Source: Aphidius gifuensis (taxonomy: Eukaryota > Arthropoda > Insecta > Hymenoptera > Braconidae). Taken from it: 64,000 bases of DNA. The notes beneath the pieces are model-generated. The model had not been told where the DNA came from. It did not search any database and saw only the letters and a program-made list of their open reading frames with translations. The DNA lies in the NCBI RefSeq assembly GCF_014905175.1, contig NC_057789.1, positions 22,254,555-22,318,554 on the forward strand, written 5' to 3'. Below are positions 59,420-64,000 of this stretch, piece by piece. Both the position numbers and the translations under genes were made by a program. Within the stretch, counting starts at the first letter, position 1, and each line of letters begins with the position of its first letter.

Positions 59420-60407
59420 GGCATGTCCAACGCCGGTTTTAGAGTGTTGTGGAGGGGAGAATGTCCTATCTATTTTATATTACAAGAAATGCACTGCCAA
59501 CCCCAAAAAAATAATTTTTTTTTTTTTAAATCAATCATAACACGTTATTTTTACCATATTTGACCTTATTTCATAATAAAAAAATGTTTATTATCTTATT
59601 TTATTTAAATTTATTTATCCAAAATATCATTTACTATAAATTAAAAATTATGTTGAAATTTAATGTTGGCCAACTTGAATATAGAGTGAGACTGGCAGAA
59701 GAGATCACGGCAATTACGTGTCTGTGTGACCACACATGCAAACTTCTTCTGTCAGTTTTACTCTATGTTCATTTACTTATGTTCTGTAATCGACAATATG
59801 TGCAATAATATGTCAAATTAAAATTTTCAAGTTAAATTTCGTTATCATATTTATTCAACATTTGTATATTTTTATAATGATTCACATACATCATAAAATT
59901 AATTATTTTTATTAATAAATAAATCCGTACAACAAACTTTTTTCATATACGTGATTATAATTTATTAAACTCTATTTTCTGATTATAAACATATACATAT
60001 ATATTAGTATTTCAATAGTTGTCAAAACATATTACTCTAGATTTTTAATCATATCTTGTTATTTAACTTCAAAAGATTATGCATTAGTTAATGTGTTCTA
60101 TGCCGACAATAATATGTCAAAATTCATTTGTATTTTATTTATTACGACTTTTTCACATAGCTCAGTCTTTTTCATTTTATAATATATCAGTTTTTCGAAA
60201 TAGTCTTGTATTTTTTCATAGTTTCAAAGGTTTGTGTTATGGCCATAAGATATGTATAACTTCGAAAATGTCAATGGTTAATTAATTTAAGAAAAACCAC
60301 CGACAAAAAAATTATAAAAAAATTAGAGATTGTGTATTATTACATAAATAATCTACTGTCGAAATTTCAAAAACTTCTCTGTATTTTCGTTCCGCGTTGG
60401 ACATGCC
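59420..60407. mobile_element. TTAA-flanked non-autonomous element (piggyBac-like target)
   Basis: TTAA at 59416-59419 and 60408-60411 flank a 988-bp element with ends GGCATGTCCAACGC and its inverted complement GCGTTGGACATGCC. Inside, 59680-59775 forms another hairpin (ATAGAGTGAGACTGGCAGAAG against CTTCTGTCAGTTTTACTCTAT). No transposase frame. TTAA targeting is the hallmark of piggyBac-type transposases, though the end sequence is not one I can match. Confidence 0.75.
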
Positions 60408-60712
60408 TTAACGACAACCGGTGTCTTGATGGTCTTGATGTCTGACGAGACTCGTCAGACGAGTGACGTCCAGAGTTGCCAGGTTCTGAAAGGGGCGAAG
60501 CGCCACGGTGCGGCTAGGACGGAGCCAAAATGCGCCATGTTTTTTCGTCTAGAGAGCCAATAAAAGCGCCAAAATTTAAAAAAAAAAATAGGTGTAAAAT
60601 AATATAAAAACAAAACATAAATTTACAATTAATGTCGCTAAAAAGCCTCAATTTTTAAATACCTGTCTATTTATCATACCTTTAATAATCAAAAGACGTG
60701 AAATATCCAAAA

Positions 60713-60901
60713 AAATGTCAAAATTTTGAAGTATAAAGTTGAATAATTTGCTGGATAAAAAAAAACTAAAAAAAAAATTAGGCGCTGCAGTTTTTATTAT
60801 TATATTATTATTATACCATGTATCGAAAGCGCCTAATTTTTTTTTTAGTTTTTTTTTATCCAGCAAATTATTCAACTTTATACTTCAAAATTTTGACATT
60901 T
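60713..60901. repeat. Near-perfect hairpin with 74-bp arms
   Basis: The arm at 60713-60786 (AAATGTCAAAATTTTGAAGT ... TTAGGCGCT) is the almost exact inverted complement of 60828-60901; the loop is about 41 bp of A/T. The near-perfect identity implies recent origin or conversion. Confidence 0.85.
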
Positions 60902-61186
60902 GTCTTTGAGACTACGTTTTTGTATTTTGGATTAAGACTTGGATAAATAAATAATACGTTTTGGTTTTTTGAGCATAAAGTAATATTGTGTTTTTTGTTA
61001 ATTATTTTGATTTGATTGTAATTATTTTTCTTGTAACTTTACCCAACCCTTCTACCACAACCAGCACACTGAGCGAGTCTAGCTTCCCTCTAGGCTAGTT
61101 ATTGGTGGTTATTTGGTTCATTTATTATTGTTTTCGGTTGTTGGGTTCGATTGTTGTTATTTTGTGTCCTTTGAGTATGAATGTGT

Positions 61187-61283
61187 TAAGCCTTTTTCGA
61201 GTTTTAGGGCGAATTGAAAACTCATGATTTTAACGTAAGCCTTTTTCGAGTTTTAGGGCGAATTGAAAACTTCACGATTTTAT
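61187..61283. repeat. 49-bp tandem duplication
   Basis: TAAGCCTTTTTCGAGTTTTA with GGGCGAATTGAAAACT is repeated with a 49-bp period, differing by a couple of bases at the 3' edge. Confidence 0.8.
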
Positions 61284-61339
61284 CAAATAATAATAATAGT
61301 TAGTTATTTTGTATTTTGGATCTGGTTAGTTTTGTGGTT

Positions 61340-62346
61340 TGAGCTAATAAAATAAATAAACCGAATAACATTCTTGATAATTAGTCCGAGAAGGTAACAC
61401 GCAGAAATGCCACGTTGCCAAACCAAAAAGCTTCGCCTACGTAATATTAATTCTTTATTTTTTATCGAGTTGATATTGTCAACTATTCTTTTCAATTCTT
61501 TTAAACCACCTACAGAGTTTAGTGACCTTGAAATCATTTTCACTGCCATTAATTTTTCTGTATCTACATTGTCACATTTTAAAATTTCTCCCAATATTAA
61601 ACATTCAATATTATGATAACTATTCCATGCTTTTTTTTACATCTGTCAGAGCAATAGATGACGTTCGGACAATTATCACATGGTACAGCTGCCCAAGTTT
61701 GACGACAACAATGCCAACAATTTGTAAAACGTATTTTATCACCAGGAGTTGTTGCAAATGGTTCAGAAATGTAAATAAATTCACCAGATTTGATGTCTCT
61801 TGTTGCAACAATATGTTGATGATTTTCATTAGTTTTTTTCAACTCAATTGCATCAGATGCACCAACTATTATTGCATTATCATTTTTTATTTCTGGTATA
61901 AATTTAATAATTTCACGTGGTTCATTAAGCTCATTCATCATCTTTGAATATTTATCTGTGATGTCGTATGTTCGATTATATTTTTTTAAATAAGAAAGCC
62001 ACTGGATTGCATTAGCCTTTGAAATACCTGTTTCAAGTTCTGAGCTTGGTTTCAATGCTTTGAAACACAATGATTGACGTAAAAATAATTTTGTTTTTAA
62101 TTTATCTGGATAGCCTCTCTTTAATGAACGTTCAATGTCAAGAAGACAATCTTCATAGAGTCTTGCTCTGAACAATACAGCTGAACGATTTGCATAAGCC
62201 AATGACAGTTCTTTGGATTCAACTGGTGCAAAAGCAATACTCTTTGTGTATGCTTCGATTGATTTGCGTAAATAATCTTTATCTTTTGCAGTAGTGTATT
62301 CTTTGTTACCAACGAACAATGTTGACACGAAAACATTGAATGATTA
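61340..62346 (-). pseudogene. SMYD4-like TPR + MYND fragment, frameshifted, SET domain missing
   Basis: On the minus strand a 240-codon frame starts in VSTLFVGNKEYTTAKDKDYL (no ATG; a stop lies just upstream), contains TPR-like helices (SIEAYTKSIAFAP, LSLAYANRSAVLFRARLYED, CLLDIERSLKRGYP), then HIVATRDIKSGEFIYISEPF and a MYND zinc finger (CWHCCRQTWAAVPCDNC, YCSDRC). An A8 run at about 61630 then breaks the frame; one extra A would restore CKKKAWNSYHNIECLI and the downstream GEILKCDNVDTEKLMAVKMI. Homology fades at about 61340 and no SET catalytic core follows. SMYD4-type proteins are lysine methyltransferase-like regulators with TPRs. No introns seen. A truncated copy, probably non-functional, although the A-run break alone could be a sequencing error. 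Confidence 0.65.
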
Positions 62347-62383
62347 TTTTTGAATACATAGTATTTGATCTATTTTTTTATTT

Positions 62384-62459
62384 AAACAGCTTCTTTCACA
62401 CGCGCATCAATTCCAAGTTTTAAAAGCACGACTACATAAGCGGCAATTGAACCAAACAT
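62384..62459 (-). other. Exon-like stretch encoding a short hydrophobic peptide
   Basis: After a good acceptor (TTATTTTCAG, read on the minus strand) the frame MFGSIAAYVVVLLKLGIDAR ends five codons later at TAA. It might be the last exon of a gene lying to the right, perhaps another SMYD4-like copy, but there is no matching upstream exon in view. Confidence 0.25.
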
Positions 62460-62599
62460 CTGAAAATAATTTTCAAAAATTGAATATTCATATTTATATA
62501 AATGCCATTAACATCAAATAAAATAAATCTAAAATTTTCAAAAATTTTATTATTGGTAAAAAAAAAAATTATTTAAACTCGATTCATCCTAAGCCACTT

Positions 62600-62725
62600 G
62601 CCAATATTTCCGATTTCCTCCGATTTTTAAAAATCGGAGTAATTCGGAAAGAATCAGAGAAAATGCGGACGAAAATCAGAAAAAATCGGAATAAGTCGGA
62701 GATAATCGGAAAAAAGATTTTTTCT
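62600..62725. repeat. TCGGA-rich imperfect repeat
   Basis: Contains TTTCCGATTTCCTCCGATTT and then many AAATCGGA, AATCGGAGTAATTCGGA and GTCGGAGATAATCGG words, similar in texture to the interiors of the CCCTGG-family elements. The ends (CCACTTGCCAATATTTCC) only vaguely match that family. Confidence 0.4.
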
Positions 62726-62840
62726 CTTACTTACTTAAGATAATGCAAGAAATCATTTTCACTAGGTTCGTGAGAAAGTTTTATTGAAGTGTCATAGTAG
62801 TTTCATCATAGAATCCGATAATAATAATGTTGATAATCTA

Positions 62841-63922
62841 CACTGAGAGAAATTTTAACTAAAAATTAAAATCATGGTTGAATAGAAATTACTATAGTAC
62901 TTTGTAATTTTTGTTTTAATTCTGGGACTGGCCGCGAGAGTTGGAATTCTACAATAAAATTATGTAAAATGTGTAAAATGTCAAAAAATTGCTAGGTTAC
63001 TTCAAGCCTCTATACATCGTTATCCATTGCAGATAGACATGGGGTTGAGTGAAGTTTATTATTGAAAATTCAATTCTAAACAATTTATGAAGAATTACTT
63101 TTTTTGATTAATCTCTTAGATTATGAGTTATGAGTTAATTAAATAAAGAACATACATGTTTAGTGAAAACAATAAAAATTATTATATGTTTGAATGAAAA
63201 ATACTGCACAATTTAATAAATATTCTTATATATATAATAAAAATTATCATGTACACATATAAAAGTTAGCATAGACTTAAATATTTTTTACTATATCGCT
63301 TTGTAAAAATTCTGTTTGTGGGGCGAAATAACACAAAGATGGCCGACCGATTGAACAAATGATTGAACTGTCATGTAATTTCAAGCATTTCTACAGCCTT
63401 ATCTGTTGAAGCTAGGTATGGGGTTAAGCTAGGTTTATTATTGGTTATTTATTTCTAAACAATTCATCAAGAATAACTTTTTTCTATTTAACAATTAGTT
63501 TTCGAGTTTTGAGCGTGTAAACAGAAAAGAAAAAATGTTGCCGGGAATTGATTGCTATTCTCCGTGAATCTAGCACAAACTGCCGAACTTAACACAAAAA
63601 ATGTCCAACTTTTAAATAAAATTTATAATAAAATTTAGTAAATTCTAAAACCGGTAGTGGGTAAATTCTCAGCCTGCTAAAATTTACTTGTGAGTCGTGA
63701 ATTTAGTCATTTTTTTAAACAGAAATTACAATAAAATTGTGTAAATTTTATGGCTTAGTATTGTATATAGTCAAAAGCCAGATTTTTTACATAATTTTAT
63801 TGTAAAAATTATCTATCAATATACGAATAATTCTTATAAATGACGGGGGAACGCAGTTTTACTATTTATTTTGTAATTTTTTCTTTTACGTTTGTAATTC
63901 TTAGTTAATATTTCTCTCAGTG
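62841..63922. mobile_element. TA-flanked inverted-repeat element with CACTGAGAGAAA ends
   Basis: TA at 62839-62840 and 63923-63924 flank CACTGAGAGAAATTTTAACT at the left and its complement (AGTTAATATTTCTCTCAGTG) at the right. 1082 bp. The inside includes an old direct duplication (GACATGGGGTTGAG... near 63040 and GGTATGGGGTTAAG... near 63415, each followed by GTTTATTATTG and a CTAAACAATT block) and no transposase frame. TA duplication fits the Tc1/mariner group. Confidence 0.7.
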
Positions 63923-64000
63923 TACATTGGATTTCGAATTTTTGTCAGCAGCTCCTCCGCTGAAATTCAGAATGTTATTTATTTAAAGATGCTGCTGATA

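Larger units (their letters stand above)
59298..61303. other. Transposon-rich interval
   Basis: Holds a TTAA-flanked element (59420-60407), a palindrome CTGACGAGACTCGTCAG near 60450, a 74-bp-arm hairpin (60713-60901) and a 49-bp tandem duplication (61187-61283). No gene recognised. Confidence 0.45.

Noticed and set aside
1..64000. tRNA, rRNA and CRISPR arrays
   Set aside because: None seen. No cloverleaf with A/B boxes was recognised, rRNA phrases are absent, and the direct repeats present are transposon or coding repeats.

Overview
This window is nuclear DNA from an animal, most likely an insect. It is strongly AT-rich with long A/T runs, it has GT-AG introns (many only 50-300 bp), and its recognisable proteins are metazoan: LPCAT, RELCH, CDK14/PFTAIRE kinase, puromycin-sensitive aminopeptidase, a citron-type coiled-coil protein and a SMYD4-type protein. 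The base composition, mixture of very long exons with short introns, and abundance of short inverted-repeat transposons would fit a hymenopteran such as a parasitoid wasp. That is inference; nothing here names the species.

Layout. 0-3 kb: first coding exon of an unidentified minus-strand gene that leaves the window, then a five-exon minus-strand gene (1877-3042) resembling AIRIM/C1orf109. 4.6-12.1 kb: plus-strand LPCAT, ten coding exons with two tandem versions of exon 3 that look mutually exclusive. 12-15.4 kb: intergenic DNA with two short inverted-repeat elements. 15.5-18.95 kb: minus-strand RELCH (three exons). 19.3-23.6 kb: a dense nest of non-autonomous DNA transposons, including two with clear 8-bp hAT-type target duplications. 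24.0-29.7 kb: one uninterrupted 1903-codon reading frame for an unrecognised protein built partly from exact-length tandem repeats (122 and 225 residues). 30.0-31.3 kb: a spliced minus-strand gene carrying one in-frame TAG. 32-36.6 kb: retroelement-like pieces, a broken leucine-rich-repeat gene, another inverted-repeat element and a hydratase-like relic. 37.2-37.6 kb: a small three-exon gene for a possible mitochondrial membrane protein. 41.5-46.2 kb: minus-strand CDK14/Eip63E kinase (seven coding exons). 50.4-54.6 kb: plus-strand puromycin-sensitive aminopeptidase with a 14-nt microexon. 55.7-59.3 kb: minus-strand citron-like coiled coil + C1 + PH reading frames lacking the kinase and CNH domains and split by a frameshift. 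59.4-64 kb: a TTAA-flanked element, a long hairpin, a SMYD4-like TPR/MYND fragment with a frameshift, and a TA-flanked element.

The well-supported genes are unrelated housekeeping or signalling genes (phospholipid remodelling, endosome-TGN cholesterol transport, Wnt/cyclin-Y kinase signalling, peptide trimming) and do not form a pathway. The parts most worth a second look are the 1903-residue orphan with its exact tandem repeats, the duplicated catalytic exon of LPCAT, the citron-like gene without a kinase, and a family of elements ending in CCCTGGTGGAAATATTTCTC that recurs at least four times here. All exon boundaries come from reading splice signals and phase by eye; no transcript or database evidence was available.
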